Source: Woeseiaceae bacterium (lineage in GTDB: Bacteria; Pseudomonadota; Gammaproteobacteria; Steroidobacterales; Woeseiaceae). From it: a stretch of DNA of 44,056 nucleotides. The notes under the pieces were generated by a model. The model ran no database searches, had not been told where the DNA came from, and saw only the letters and a program-made list of their open reading frames with translations. The number at the start of each line of letters is the position of its first letter. Within the stretch, counting starts at the first letter, position 1. The position numbers and the translations under genes were made by a program. The stretch spans positions 1-44,056 of the forward strand of contig JAHEFF010000027.1 in assembly GCA_024640315.1 (NCBI GenBank), given 5' to 3'. Shown here one piece after another: positions 7,547 to 15,639 of the stretch.

Positions 7547-8733
7547 CGAATTCCCAACGCTGTCTGCACCGTCCGTTCGCGTATCGGGCCACTCTTGTTA
7601 AACAGAAACATTCCGGCGCCACGAAGCCGCGAGAGCGGCCGGGACTCATACGAAAACAAACGATTTAGCGCATCCATAAAGTGCAGCATGGTCTTGTTCG
7701 CGCCCTTTCTGGAGCGCTCATACTTCCTGAGCGTCGGCAAGTCGCCCGGATTTTCATCCTCGGCAAGGGCGGCAGTGACCACGCTGGCCAGCTCCTCTGC
7801 ATCCGCGAAGCCGAGGTTGACGCCCTGTCCTGCCAGTGGATGAACTGTGTGTGCCGCGTCACCGATAAGGGCCAGGCCGTCCTGAACGTAATTTGCAGCG
7901 TGCTGCGACTTGAGCGGAAACGCACCACGTGGACCTGCCGGGGTCAATTTCCCAAGCGCGCCGTCTGTCACCTCAGTAAGTATTGCCGACAGTTGCTCAT
8001 CAGTCATGCCAAGCGCCTCTTCCGCTTTTTCCGGCGTCGTCGACCAGACAATGGATATTCGCCCATCAGAAAGCGGCAGCATTCCGATAGGTCCGTCCTG
8101 CAGAAAACGCTGCCAGGCCGTATTGCGATGACTGAGCTCCGGCTGCAGGCAGGTGACGAACGCCTTTTGGGCGTGTGGCCATGATCTGACGGCAATGCCA
8201 GCGCTACCTCGTACCATCGATCCCGCACCGTCGGCACCGACCAGGAGATCGGGCGTCATTTTTTCACCCGTCGCCAATGCAATTTCAAAGCGATGGTCGG
8301 AGCGAGCTACCGTTTGAATGGCCGATTCGAAACGGACACTAATGCCGGTTTGCTCGAGTTGTTTGAGCAAGACATTTTGAATCAATGCATTTTCGACGAT
8401 GTAGCCGAGTTGCGGTACCGCGAATTCAGCCGCATCAAATGTCAGGGTTTCCGGACCTTCGACGTTGCCGGTGGCATCCCAGACTTTCATGTCGCGGTAG
8501 GGGCACACGCGGGTTTGCGCGATTTCGTTCCAGCAACCGATGGACGAGAGTATTTCGACAGAGCCAGGCGCGATCGCCGAGACGCGGAGAGGAACATCAT
8601 CGGGATTGAATGCCGGTCGCTTTCCCGCATCGACAACCGTTACATTCAATTGACTGTTCTGCCCCAGAAGGCACGCCGCCGACAATCCCACCATGCCTGC
8701 GCCGACGACCGCGATATCGTAGGAGCGCTTCAC
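7543..8733 (-). CDS. ubiI: UbiI-type ubiquinone biosynthesis FAD monooxygenase
   Basis: 396 residues. The N-terminus has YDIAVVGAGMVG (FAD Rossmann motif), and the later region has ALIGDAAHTVHPLAGQGVNLGFADAEEL, the second FAD motif of the UbiH/UbiF/UbiI/Coq6 hydroxylases. PLRVSAIAPGS near residue 50 and the position directly after ubiH match UbiI (VisC), which hydroxylates C5 of the ubiquinone ring. UbiF or UbiM-like specificity cannot be excluded by motif alone. It begins with GTG, which overlaps the TGA of ubiH as GTGA, so translation is probably coupled. It ends tail-to-tail with the small gene at 7247-7546. Confidence 0.85.
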   Translation of the reverse strand: MKRSYDIAVVGAGMVGLSAACLLGQNSQLNVTVVDAGKRPAFNPDDVPLRVSAIAPGSVEILSSIGCWNEIAQTRVCPYRDMKVWDATGNVEGPETLTFDAAEFAVPQLGYIVENALIQNVLLKQLEQTGISVRFESAIQTVARSDHRFEIALATGEKMTPDLLVGADGAGSMVRGSAGIAVRSWPHAQKAFVTCLQPELSHRNTAWQRFLQDGPIGMLPLSDGRISIVWSTTPEKAEEALGMTDEQLSAILTEVTDGALGKLTPAGPRGAFPLKSQHAANYVQDGLALIGDAAHTVHPLAGQGVNLGFADAEELASVVTAALAEDENPGDLPTLRKYERSRKGANKTMLHFMDALNRLFSYESRPLSRLRGAGMFLFNKSGPIRERTVQTALGIR

Positions 8734-9968
8734 TCTAATGGCACCCCGCGAGACAAACGAGGCAATCGGCCGGCCAGGCCCATCGTATGCCGGGCAAAGA
8801 CTTTACGGACGCCGGGAATCAAATCGAAGCCCAACATCCCGAGATTACGCAATGCACGGACGGAGGGTCGGGCGTCGCCGAACAGGCGCACAATGCCGTC
8901 GGTGAAACGAACGAGTTTTCTCTGGTCCGGCCTGCGCCATTCATCGTAGGCTTCGAGAACGGCTGTTGTGCCACAGTCGAGCTGCCCTTGCGCTCGTGCG
9001 TCTGCAATACAGTCACAAAGTGCAGCAACGTCCCGCATACCAAGGTTGAAGCCCTGGGCAGCAACGGGATGCAGTCCGTGCGCGGCATTGCCGACCACGA
9101 CACTGCGTCGCGAAATGAGCCCGTTGGATTTACTGAGCGCCAGAGGATATGCGGCACGCTTGCCAACCCTGGAGAACCTGCCGAGCCGGAAACCAAAAGC
9201 CTCCTGAATTTGTTCGGTGAATTCGTCGTCTGACAGTGCAAGCACTTCTTTCGCCCGAGCCGGCGAATGTATCCAGACGAACGCAGCGCGATCATCCGCT
9301 ACGGGCAGCATCGCGATCGGCCCTGTTTCAGTGAATCTCTCGAAAGCACGATTGTCGGGCTTCTTCTCGGGCAGCAGGTTGCCAATAATTGCCCATTGTT
9401 CGTAGTCGACCCGAGTGGCGCTGATGCCAATCATGTCCCGAACCGCAGAGTTGGCTCCGTCGGCCGCAACCAGGAGCTGGCAGGTCATTCTCTTTGCGCT
9501 GTTCCCCTCGCCGACCGTTACCTCCACCTGCTCATCCCCGAGAGTGACCGCACTAATTGTTCCCGGGCAAATCATGTCGAGCCCGTCGACACCGGCGAGT
9601 GACTCCTGCAGAACCTGCCCCAACACGCGATTGATGACGACATAACCGAGCGCCTCGACTTTCTGTTCGGCCGCTTCGATGTGCGAAAACCCGAAATGTC
9701 CCTTATCCGAAACGTGAATGCTTTTGATTGGTGTAGAGGCCGCGACAATATCGGGCCAAAGCCCCATCGCCTGGAACATGCGCTGACTGCTTCGTGATAA
9801 CGCCGTCGAGCGATCGTCAAAACTCGGTTGCTGTGAGGCCCCGCGCGCAACGGCTTCGACGATGGCGACTTTCAAATTCAACGGCGCCAGCGCGGCGCCC
9901 AGGCTTGTGCCAATCATGCCGCCGCCGGCGATAACGATGTCGTAGTCGGTTTGTTGTAACTTGCTCAT
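8730..9968 (-). CDS. ubiH: 2-octaprenyl-6-methoxyphenyl hydroxylase
   Basis: 412 residues. YDIVIAGGGMIGTSLGAAL (about 9-27) is the FAD-binding start; FDDRSTALSRSSQRMFQAMGLW and HVSDKGHFGFSHIEA are strongly UbiH-like; VVGNAAHGLHPVAAQGFNLGMRDVAAL is the second FAD motif. In E. coli this enzyme hydroxylates C1 of the ring in aerobic ubiquinone synthesis. It lies between pepP (6 bases upstream) and ubiI (4-base overlap), the same order as in E. coli, and should be part of that operon. Confidence 0.93.
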   Translation of the reverse strand: MSKLQQTDYDIVIAGGGMIGTSLGAALAPLNLKVAIVEAVARGASQQPSFDDRSTALSRSSQRMFQAMGLWPDIVAASTPIKSIHVSDKGHFGFSHIEAAEQKVEALGYVVINRVLGQVLQESLAGVDGLDMICPGTISAVTLGDEQVEVTVGEGNSAKRMTCQLLVAADGANSAVRDMIGISATRVDYEQWAIIGNLLPEKKPDNRAFERFTETGPIAMLPVADDRAAFVWIHSPARAKEVLALSDDEFTEQIQEAFGFRLGRFSRVGKRAAYPLALSKSNGLISRRSVVVGNAAHGLHPVAAQGFNLGMRDVAALCDCIADARAQGQLDCGTTAVLEAYDEWRRPDQRKLVRFTDGIVRLFGDARPSVRALRNLGMLGFDLIPGVRKVFARHTMGLAGRLPRLSRGVPLE

Positions 9969-9974
9969 CCCGGC

Positions 9975-11276
9975 CTATGCCGCCATCTGCCTCTCAACGT
10001 CGTCCGGTTCTTTCGCAAGTCCTTTGCTTAGCACATCGGGTCCGTCGTTCGTTACGGCAACATCGTCTTCAATACGAATACCTATGTTGCGCCATTTGGC
10101 CGGTACCTTGCGACTCGCCGGTATGTAGATACCCGGCTCGACCGTTGTGACCATGCCCTGCTCGAGAAATCGCCACTCGTCGCCGACTTTGTAGTCGCCG
10201 ACATCGTGCACATCCATACCAATCCAGTGGCCGGTTCGGTGCATGAAGTACTCGCGGTAAGCGCCATCCTTAATGAGTCTGGCCAGCGTGCCATCAAGCA
10301 GACCGATTTTCTTTAGCCCTTTGGTAATGATTCTGACAGCAGCGTCGTGGGGGTCATTCCAGTGATTGCCTTTCACGGTTCGCTCGATCGCCGCAAGCTG
10401 CGCTTCGAGCACTATCTCGTAAACCGCTCGCTGCTCCGGAGTGAATCTTCCACTTACCGGCATGGTCCGGGTGATATCTGAAGCGTAATAGTCATATTCG
10501 CAACCGGCGTCGATTAGCAGAAGGTCACCATCCTTCAACTGCGCTCGATTGTTTACGTAGTGCAATGTACAGGCGTTTGCGCCCGTGCCGACGATAGGTG
10601 CATATGAGATCGTGGCGTCATGACGACGGAACTCATGAATGTATTCTGCCTCAACCTCGTATTCGAAAAGCCCCGGCCGAATATGAGCCATGGCACGCTG
10701 GTGTGCCTTCACCGCTATCTTTGCCGCCTTGCGCATGACGGAGAGTTCCGCCCTGCTTTTGTACAGGCGCATATCGTGAAGGACGTGGTCGAGGGCAACG
10801 AATTCGTGAGGCGAATGAACACCGGATGACTCGCGATTTCTCAGGGATCTGACCCAGTCAGTAACGCGGTGATCGAAATCAGTGTTCGCCCCCATCATGT
10901 AGTAGACGCGATTGCGAGTCTCGAGAATGCCGGGAAGAATGTCGTCGATGTCGTCGATAGGAAATGCGTCGTCCGCGCCGAAATATTCGACGACACCGTC
11001 CGGTCCTGCCCTGGAACCATCCCATTGTTCCTTTTGCCTGTCGCGTTCGCGGCAAAATATGACGTACTCGCCACTTTCACGACCTGGTGCCAGTATGGCG
11101 ACCGAATCCGGCTCGGCGAAGCCGGTGAGATAGTAAAAGTCGCTGTCCTGGCGAAAGCGGTATTCGACATCCCGACTGTGTGTGCGCACTGGCGCACTGG
11201 GAAGGATCGCGATGCCATCCTCACCAACCATCCGCATCAAGGTCTTGCGGCGTTTCGCAAATTCGTTTCTATTCAT
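9975..11276 (-). CDS. pepP: Xaa-Pro aminopeptidase
   Basis: 433 residues, close to the E. coli length of 441. The N-terminal domain begins MNRNEFAKRRKTLM with RFRQDSDFYYLTGFAEPD. The C-terminal pita-bread domain shows the dinuclear metal ligands: Asp256 in LIDAGCEYDYYASDITR, Asp267, His350 in HRTGHWIGMDVHDVG, Glu in TTVEPGIYI and Glu403 in RIEDDVAVT. It removes N-terminal residues that precede proline, in the cytoplasm, usually with manganese. It is 24 bases after ygfB and 6 bases before ubiH, matching the conserved ygfB-pepP-ubiH-ubiI operon. Confidence 0.95.
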   Translation of the reverse strand: MNRNEFAKRRKTLMRMVGEDGIAILPSAPVRTHSRDVEYRFRQDSDFYYLTGFAEPDSVAILAPGRESGEYVIFCRERDRQKEQWDGSRAGPDGVVEYFGADDAFPIDDIDDILPGILETRNRVYYMMGANTDFDHRVTDWVRSLRNRESSGVHSPHEFVALDHVLHDMRLYKSRAELSVMRKAAKIAVKAHQRAMAHIRPGLFEYEVEAEYIHEFRRHDATISYAPIVGTGANACTLHYVNNRAQLKDGDLLLIDAGCEYDYYASDITRTMPVSGRFTPEQRAVYEIVLEAQLAAIERTVKGNHWNDPHDAAVRIITKGLKKIGLLDGTLARLIKDGAYREYFMHRTGHWIGMDVHDVGDYKVGDEWRFLEQGMVTTVEPGIYIPASRKVPAKWRNIGIRIEDDVAVTNDGPDVLSKGLAKEPDDVERQMAA

Positions 11277-11300
11277 AACATCCGGTATCGGGCTGCCCCA

Positions 11301-11897
11301 CTAGTGAAGGGTATCTGATTCATCGGGCAGCACATCCTCGGCGGGTTCGCGAATGTCCGCCAGTTCTTCGTAGGTAAGCTGTGCCGCTACCCGCAGGTAC
11401 TCGACCAACTCGGCAAAAGCCTTTTCCTCTTCTTCGGCATCCTCGTCCTCAGAGGCCGTTGCGCGCGTGATATGCAGCATGTCCCTGATAATATCGGCCA
11501 ACGGGTCGTCGGAGAGGCGCTTCTTCAGATCCTCGCTGCGGTTTTCCGAAACCAGCCCGTGCAAAAATCCCTCGCACCATTGGCCCATCGACTCGGCGCG
11601 AAGTGCGGCCGGATCCTCGTCACCCGGAAGCAGCAACTCGAATTCGGACTGGCGCTCGACCAGCTGGCGCCAGGTGACTGCGCACAATGCGTCAAGCATG
11701 GCCTCGCATTCTCGCCGTGACGCATTATTCGGATCCGTCTCCTCCAGAACCTGGGCGAACCAGCGGGTTGCTCCGTCCGCACCAGCCACCGAGAGCTTGC
11801 TACACAACAGGCCATGCGCCTGCCCTGCATTCCAGCTCGATCCGCACCGTTCGAGCACTTCGTCGAGCTCATCATGATCAACACTCTGATCTGTCAT
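11301..11897 (-). CDS. ygfB: YgfB/UPF0149 family protein
   Basis: 198 residues with the family features: an early helix (DHDELDEVLERCG), GQAHGLLCSKLSVAGAD, and WCEGFLHGLVSENR in the middle. The C-terminal part has an acidic run (SEDEDAEEEEKAFAELVEYLRVAAQLTYEEL). Its biochemical role is not settled; the Pseudomonas relative has been linked to control of gene expression and antibiotic resistance. It is the first gene of the operon with pepP, ubiH and ubiI, and is divergent from the TIGR02449 gene, with about 130 bases between the two starts for both promoters. Confidence 0.9.
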   Translation of the reverse strand: MTDQSVDHDELDEVLERCGSSWNAGQAHGLLCSKLSVAGADGATRWFAQVLEETDPNNASRRECEAMLDALCAVTWRQLVERQSEFELLLPGDEDPAALRAESMGQWCEGFLHGLVSENRSEDLKKRLSDDPLADIIRDMLHITRATASEDEDAEEEEKAFAELVEYLRVAAQLTYEELADIREPAEDVLPDESDTLH

Positions 11898-12027
11898 TTT
11901 CGTTCAGCTATTTTCCGCTTCGGCCGGGGCGGAATGATCCCATGTAATGCGCTGCCTGGCCATGCAAATGGCGGCTTTCGGTCCATTCGTGATTGATTCT
12001 GCTCGTTGGCGGTTCTATATTGCACCC

Positions 12028-12258
12028 ATGGCCGATGAAACAAGTGTAATGTTTGAGCATGAACTGAAGCGACTGGAGAAGCGTGTCGACGCTCTCGTGC
12101 AAGTCTGCGATCAGCTTCAGGACGAAAACCGCTCGCTGAAGCAGCGTCAGGACACCCTGACAGCGGAACGCGCGACGCTGTTACAGAAGAACGAGCAGGT
12201 TCGTGCCCGCGTCGAAGCAATGATCGGGCGCCTGAAGGCGATGGAACAGGGAGGTTAG
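12028..12258 (+). CDS. TIGR02449 family coiled-coil protein (ZapB-like)
   Basis: 76 residues from the ATG at 12028; an internal ATG at 12049 is an alternative. Almost the whole protein is a predicted coiled coil (FEHELKRLEKRVDALVQVCDQLQDENRSLKQR...), rich in Glu, Gln, Arg and Leu. Small proteins of this type sit directly before zapA in many gammaproteobacteria and resemble ZapB in build. A role in division-ring assembly follows from neighbourhood only. It has no signal peptide. The 126 bases to zapA contain no other gene. Confidence 0.8.
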   Translation: MADETSVMFEHELKRLEKRVDALVQVCDQLQDENRSLKQRQDTLTAERATLLQKNEQVRARVEAMIGRLKAMEQGG

Positions 12259-12384
12259 GCCGGGTTGAATCCGGGCCCCGGGCGTCGCCCATGACCTTAC
12301 GCACCACCTTAATTGCCAGACTGATTTTAGTTAACCCCGCATGCTTCGGATATTGAATATGGGAGCTGCAATGGAGTATCCGCA

Positions 12385-12699
12385 ATGACCGATATGTATG
12401 CCCACGTCAGTGTCCGTATTCTGGAAAAGGAATACCAGGTCGCTTGCCCGGCAAGTGAACGCACCGATCTTCTCGATTCCGCAGAAATGCTAAATGCAAA
12501 AATGCGCGAGATCCGCGATAGCGGCAAGGTTGTCGGGCTTGATCGCATCGCCGTGATGGCAGCTCTGAACATGGCCAATGAACTATTGCAGACCAAAGCA
12601 AAAGACCAGGCGCTTGAAACCTCGCTTGGCCCGCGGCTTAGGGTTCTCAATGAACGGGTGGAATCAGTTCTTGGCGGCAATCAGCAACTCGACCTGTAA
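12385..12699 (+). CDS. zapA: Cell division protein ZapA
   Basis: 104 residues. The N-terminal strand VSVRILEKEYQVACPASERTDLLDSAEMLNAKMREIRDSGKVVGLDRIAVMAALNMANELL is the classic ZapA signature, followed by a short helical C-terminus. ZapA binds FtsZ and bundles its filaments at midcell. A second ATG three codons in is also possible. The gene lies just before 6S RNA and fau, as in E. coli and Pseudomonas. Confidence 0.94.
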   Translation: MTDMYAHVSVRILEKEYQVACPASERTDLLDSAEMLNAKMREIRDSGKVVGLDRIAVMAALNMANELLQTKAKDQALETSLGPRLRVLNERVESVLGGNQQLDL

Positions 12700-12756
12700 C
12701 TGAAAAAGCGACTTGTATCGGAGACACGCAAAGTGTCTTGCGGTAAGCTTTGATCT

Positions 12757-12944
12757 GGCGTCTCCTGCGGTGTTCGATACTTGCCTGGAAACCTTTCGAC
12801 CCTAAATCTATACCTCGGGGTCGTGCACTGTCGGTGACATTTGTGCAAAACCACTTCGGTGGCAAGCCTGTTGTTGCCACGGCTGACCCCACCTGTTGCT
12901 CCGGTTCGAGAGCGACGGCGGTAACGGCACAGGTGGGAGGCGCC
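12757..12944 (+). ncRNA. ssrS: 6S RNA
   Basis: The gap between zapA and fau is the conserved place for 6S RNA. GGCGUCUCC at 12757-12765 pairs over nine positions (one G-U) with GGAGGCGCC at 12936-12944, closing a rod of about 188 nt, close to the usual 184. Just inside the stem are the familiar CTGCGGTGTTCG on the 5' side, and GGTTCG with a purine-rich return strand on the 3' side. 6S RNA mimics an open promoter and binds sigma-70 RNA polymerase in stationary phase. The exact ends are uncertain by some bases. Confidence 0.85.
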
Positions 12945-12986
12945 TCTCTTTCCTCCTCTATGCAGACCTAATGCAATTAGAATCCC

Positions 12987-13550
12987 ATGCAGGATGAAGC
13001 GCGAATACTTGGCCGCAAGGCGCGCTCCGAATTGAGCGAGCAGGAGCGCGACGCCGCGGCGGAAATTATTGCCGAAAAAGTGGTTCGTGCGAGCTGGTTT
13101 CAACGAGCAACGAACGTCGCCTGTTACCTTCCCATGCCCGACGAAGTGAACACCTGGACAATAATTGCGCGCGCATGGCGCATGAAAAAGCGCATTTTCG
13201 TGCCAATTATCAAAAACTTTTCAACGATGCGATTCCAGGAAATCACGCCCGAAACCGAGATCAGGCTGAACCATTTCGGAATTTACGAACCGGACGATGG
13301 AAAAATAGTGTCCCCACGCAAGCTCGATATCGTGTTGACGCCCGTTGTTGCATTCGATTCAGCGAATCATCGCGTTGGCATGGGTGGTGGGTACTACGAC
13401 CGCACTTTTTCATTTCTGCGGCATCGTAATTTCCTGTTTCACCCTCGCCTCATTGGCCTCGCATTCGCCTGCCAAAAAGTGGACAAAATTTCGCCAAACC
13501 CTTGGGACATACGGCTTTTCAGCGCTATTACCGAATCTGAACAGACTTAA
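12987..13550 (+). CDS. fau: 5-formyltetrahydrofolate cyclo-ligase
   Basis: 187 residues. The N-terminus (QDEARILGRKARSELSEQERDAAAEIIAEKV) and the signature GMGGGYYDRTFSFL, which forms the nucleotide/folate site, identify the ATP-dependent enzyme that converts 5-formyl-THF to 5,10-methenyl-THF. Also visible: CYLPMPDEVNTW and KLDIVLTPVVAFDSANHRVGMGGG. It follows 6S RNA by about 40 bases, as ygfA does in E. coli, where both are co-transcribed. After it comes a 313-base gap. Confidence 0.93.
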   Translation: MQDEARILGRKARSELSEQERDAAAEIIAEKVVRASWFQRATNVACYLPMPDEVNTWTIIARAWRMKKRIFVPIIKNFSTMRFQEITPETEIRLNHFGIYEPDDGKIVSPRKLDIVLTPVVAFDSANHRVGMGGGYYDRTFSFLRHRNFLFHPRLIGLAFACQKVDKISPNPWDIRLFSAITESEQT

Positions 13551-13863
13551 ATTGCCGCTGGCAAAACACTTCCTGACTATCTGAACAGTTTGCACTCAAC
13601 GTGCTCCCCGACTTTTTTTGATTCGTCGATCTGACGATCTTCGCGTCGCAGGATCACGCATCTTCAGCAACAAAAAATCGACCAAATCAATTCCACGCCA
13701 CTCGAAATTCGAGAGAAAACTTTTCGACAAAAGTGCTTGTCAGGCAACTGTCGCAAAATTGCGTCAAAAACCGCCTTTTTCGGAGTGTTAACGGCGTCAC
13801 GTTACACGCTGGATTTTTGAACTCTGTTGTATATACTCAGCCCCGGGTACCCGACACGGAGAA
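13551..13863. other. Intergenic stretch between fau and the histone-like gene
   Basis: About 313 bases without a convincing gene. It contains several A/T-rich runs, an odd-centred palindrome CTCGAA-A-TTCGAG at 13701-13713, and, near the right end, the likely promoter and ribosome site of the lysine-rich gene. I see no clear terminator for fau. Confidence 0.5.
13832..13837 (+). promoter_or_regulatory. Likely -10 element (TATACT) of the histone-like gene
   Basis: TATACT lies 26 bases before the start at 13864, in an A/T-rich stretch. No good -35 box is found at 16-18 bases upstream (TTGAAC is only 9 bases away). The GGAGAA just before the ATG serves as the ribosome site. Confidence 0.4.
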
Positions 13864-14316
13864 ATGAAGATGGCTACCAAGAAAAAGTCTAGCAAGAAAG
13901 CTTCGAAGCGAAAAGTCGCTAAGAAGCGGAAAGTAACGAAGAAGAAAGCAGCTCCAAAACGGAAAGTCGCTAAGCGTAAGGCGAAGAAAAAAGTCGCCAA
14001 GCGCAAGACTAAGAAGAAAGCTGCTAAGAAAAAAGTAGCGAAACGGAAAACCAAGAAGAAAGCCAAGAAGAAAGCTACAAAGAAAAAAGCTACGAAGCGT
14101 AAGGCTAAAAAGAAGACTAAAAAGAAAGCCAAGAAAAAGGCTACAAAGCGTAAGGCTAAAAAGAAGACTAAAAAGAAAGCCAAGAAAAAGGCTACAAAGC
14201 GCAAAGCGAAGAAGAAGACTGCTAAGCGCAAGACGAAGAAAAAAGCTACAAAACGCAAGGCTAAGAAGAAGACTGCCAAGCGTAAGACGAAGAAGAAAGC
14301 TTCTCGTCGCAAATAG
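13864..14316 (+). CDS. Lysine-rich histone H1-like (AlgP-like) DNA-binding protein
   Basis: 150 residues, made almost only of Lys, Arg, Ala, Thr and Val; Ser is rare, Pro occurs once, and there are no acidic or aromatic residues. Repeated units such as KKKATKRKAKKKT resemble the C-terminal tail of histone H1, bacterial AlgP and related KAAK-type proteins. It should bind DNA nonspecifically and act as a nucleoid or chromatin-like protein. A 51-base unit is duplicated exactly (14101-14151 and 14152-14202), and an 18-residue unit is nearly duplicated after it. GGAG is 4-7 bases before the ATG; an ATG two codons later is an alternative start. A strong terminator follows. Confidence 0.85.
   Translation: MKMATKKKSSKKASKRKVAKKRKVTKKKAAPKRKVAKRKAKKKVAKRKTKKKAAKKKVAKRKTKKKAKKKATKKKATKRKAKKKTKKKAKKKATKRKAKKKTKKKAKKKATKRKAKKKTAKRKTKKKATKRKAKKKTAKRKTKKKASRRK
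14101..14202 (+). repeat. Two tandem copies of a 51-bp unit inside the histone-like gene
   Basis: Copy 1 is 14101-14151 and copy 2 is 14152-14202, identical except at the last base. Each codes for 17 residues (KAKKKTKKKAKKKATKR). Because 51 is a multiple of three, gain or loss of a copy keeps the frame. Confidence 0.9.
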
Positions 14317-14365
14317 TCTTAGGGCCTTCGGGCTTGAAGAAGTTGGCTTTCTTCAAAGACAAGAT

Positions 14366-14397
14366 ACATGCCCGCTTCGGCGGGCATGTTTCGTTTT
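14366..14397 (+). terminator. Rho-independent terminator after the histone-like gene
   Basis: ACATGCCCGC-TTCG-GCGGGCATGT is a perfect 10-bp stem with a UUCG tetraloop, followed by TTCGTTTT. It stands about 50 bases after the stop. Weaker hairpins (TTGAAGAA/TTCTTCAA) lie just before it. Confidence 0.85.
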
Positions 14398-14451
14398 GGG
14401 AGTGAATTTTCTGATAAGCTCTCGCCCCTGATAAGCCACCAGTCTGAAACG

Positions 14452-15111
14452 ATGGATCAAAAATCCAAGAAATTACTGGCCGCTCAGGCCTCACTAGACT
14501 ACATCCCGCACGGAGCGATCCTTGGTGTAGGCACCGGATCTACGGTCAATGAACTCATTGACCTGCTCCCGTCTATCAACGACCGGATCCAGGCTATCGT
14601 ATCCAGTTCCAGGACCACATCGGACAGACTCGAGAAACTCGGTTTCGAGGTTTCGACGTTGAATTCAGTTGGCGATGTAGATGTCTACATCGACGGTGCG
14701 GATGAGGCGACCAAGCATCTGCAACTCATCAAGGGCGGCGGCGGCGCACTGACCCGGGAAAAGATCGTTGCCGGCGCATCCAGGAAGTTTGTTTGCATTA
14801 TCGACGACAGTAAACAGGTTGGCATGCTCGGCAAGTTTCCTCTGCCGATAGAGGTCATTCCAATGGCACAGGCCTTCGTCGCCAGGAAAATGGTCAAAAT
14901 GCGGGGCCAGCCGATCTGGCGCGAGAATTTTGTTACTGACAACGGCAATCACATTCTGGATGTGCACAATCTGCAGATTCCGAACCCGGTGGAGATGGAA
15001 ACCCGGATTAATCAGATCCCGGGTGTTGTGACCGTCGGGCTGTTCGCGCATCGCCCGGCAGATGTGTTGATCGTCGCGAGCGATACAGGGGTGCGGGTGA
15101 TGGGGAATTAA
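14452..15111 (+). CDS. rpiA: Ribose-5-phosphate isomerase A
   Basis: 219 residues from the ATG at 14452, exactly the E. coli length. An in-frame upstream ATG at 14368 lies inside the preceding terminator and is unlikely. Motifs: GVGTGSTVNELID (phosphate binding), DVDVYIDGADEATKH (catalytic Asp), KGGGGALTREKIVAGAS and the late GVVTVGLFAHRPADVLIVAS. It interconverts ribose-5-phosphate and ribulose-5-phosphate in the pentose phosphate pathway. It is followed 80 bases later by its own terminator. Confidence 0.96.
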   Translation: MDQKSKKLLAAQASLDYIPHGAILGVGTGSTVNELIDLLPSINDRIQAIVSSSRTTSDRLEKLGFEVSTLNSVGDVDVYIDGADEATKHLQLIKGGGGALTREKIVAGASRKFVCIIDDSKQVGMLGKFPLPIEVIPMAQAFVARKMVKMRGQPIWRENFVTDNGNHILDVHNLQIPNPVEMETRINQIPGVVTVGLFAHRPADVLIVASDTGVRVMGN

Positions 15112-15193
15112 AAGTAATTCGTGCAATGCCGATTACTGCCTGCAGGGTGACCGGGAAAGAGGCGTTCCGGACCGAATTAGGTGTTCAATCGAA

Positions 15194-15222
15194 AAGCCGC
15201 CCAATGGGCGGCTTCTTTATTT
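15194..15222 (+). terminator. Rho-independent terminator after rpiA
   Basis: AAGCCGCCC-AAT-GGGCGGCTT is a perfect 9-bp stem with a 3-base loop, followed by CTTTATTT. Confidence 0.85.
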
Positions 15223-15255
15223 GGGCGCTCCGTCAGCAATTCGAACTTCTCATCT

Positions 15256-15373
15256 AAGATCCATCGGCACCAGCCGTGGAGGCACGATCAACAAGTTGGG
15301 CCGATTGGGAGGAGAGGGATTGACTCGGCCTGCCGAATCATTCGCGCTCAACTGGTTGGCGCCGATGGATCTT
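15256..15373. repeat. 118-bp element bounded by 13-bp perfect inverted repeats
   Basis: AAGATCCATCGGC at 15256-15268 and GCCGATGGATCTT at 15361-15373 are perfect reverse complements, and the next bases pair imperfectly. Inside, GGCCGA near 15299 and TCGGCC near 15325 form a nested pair. The interior also has GGAGAGGGATT, the same 11 bases as in the 3' part of the neighbouring tRNA-Gln gene. It contains no gene. It may be a dispersed palindromic repeat or a miniature element; only one copy is visible here. Confidence 0.6.
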
Positions 15374-15410
15374 TAGGGTGAGGACCAGACTGGTGACGCT
15401 CCCCGGCCAC

Positions 15411-15433
15411 AAAAAAACCGCCCGTTGGGCGGT
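15411..15433 (-). terminator. Rho-independent terminator after tRNA-Gln
   Basis: Read on the minus strand, ACCGCCC-AAC-GGGCGGT is followed by TTTTTT. It begins about 11 bases after the tRNA's CCA end. Confidence 0.85.
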
Positions 15434-15443
15434 CTTCGTTTGT

Positions 15444-15517
15444 TGGCTGGGGGAGAGGGATTCGAACCCCCGTTGGCGGAGTCAGAGTCCGCAGTCCTAC
15501 CACTAGACGATCCCCCA
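15444..15517 (-). tRNA. tRNA-Gln (anticodon CTG)
   Basis: 74 nt on the minus strand including an encoded CCA. The acceptor stem TGGGGGA pairs with TCCCCCA; the anticodon stem GCGGA/TCCGC encloses the loop CTCTGAC, giving anticodon CUG, which reads CAG. The T-arm is GGGGGTTCGAATCCCTC and the discriminator base is G. It lies 122 bases downstream of rpsI on the same strand, and has its own terminator. Confidence 0.95.
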
Positions 15518-15639
15518 ATTTTCCTGAGCTGTACGCAAGTGCGCAGCCGTGGGCGAGAGAATTGATCTTCAGTGCGATATCAAAAGACCGCGCACCGCGA
15601 AAGAGTTCGACCTTCGCTCTATCGCCCTCAGCAGGCAGC

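Noticed and set aside
14101..14202. CRISPR-like direct repeats
   Set aside because: The copies are adjacent without spacers and are coding repeats of the histone-like protein.
13797..14312. Minus-strand open frame of 171 residues rich in Phe, Leu and Ala
   Set aside because: It is the mirror of the lysine-rich gene: AAG/AAA codons read backwards give Phe and Leu. The plus-strand gene has a ribosome site and a terminator.
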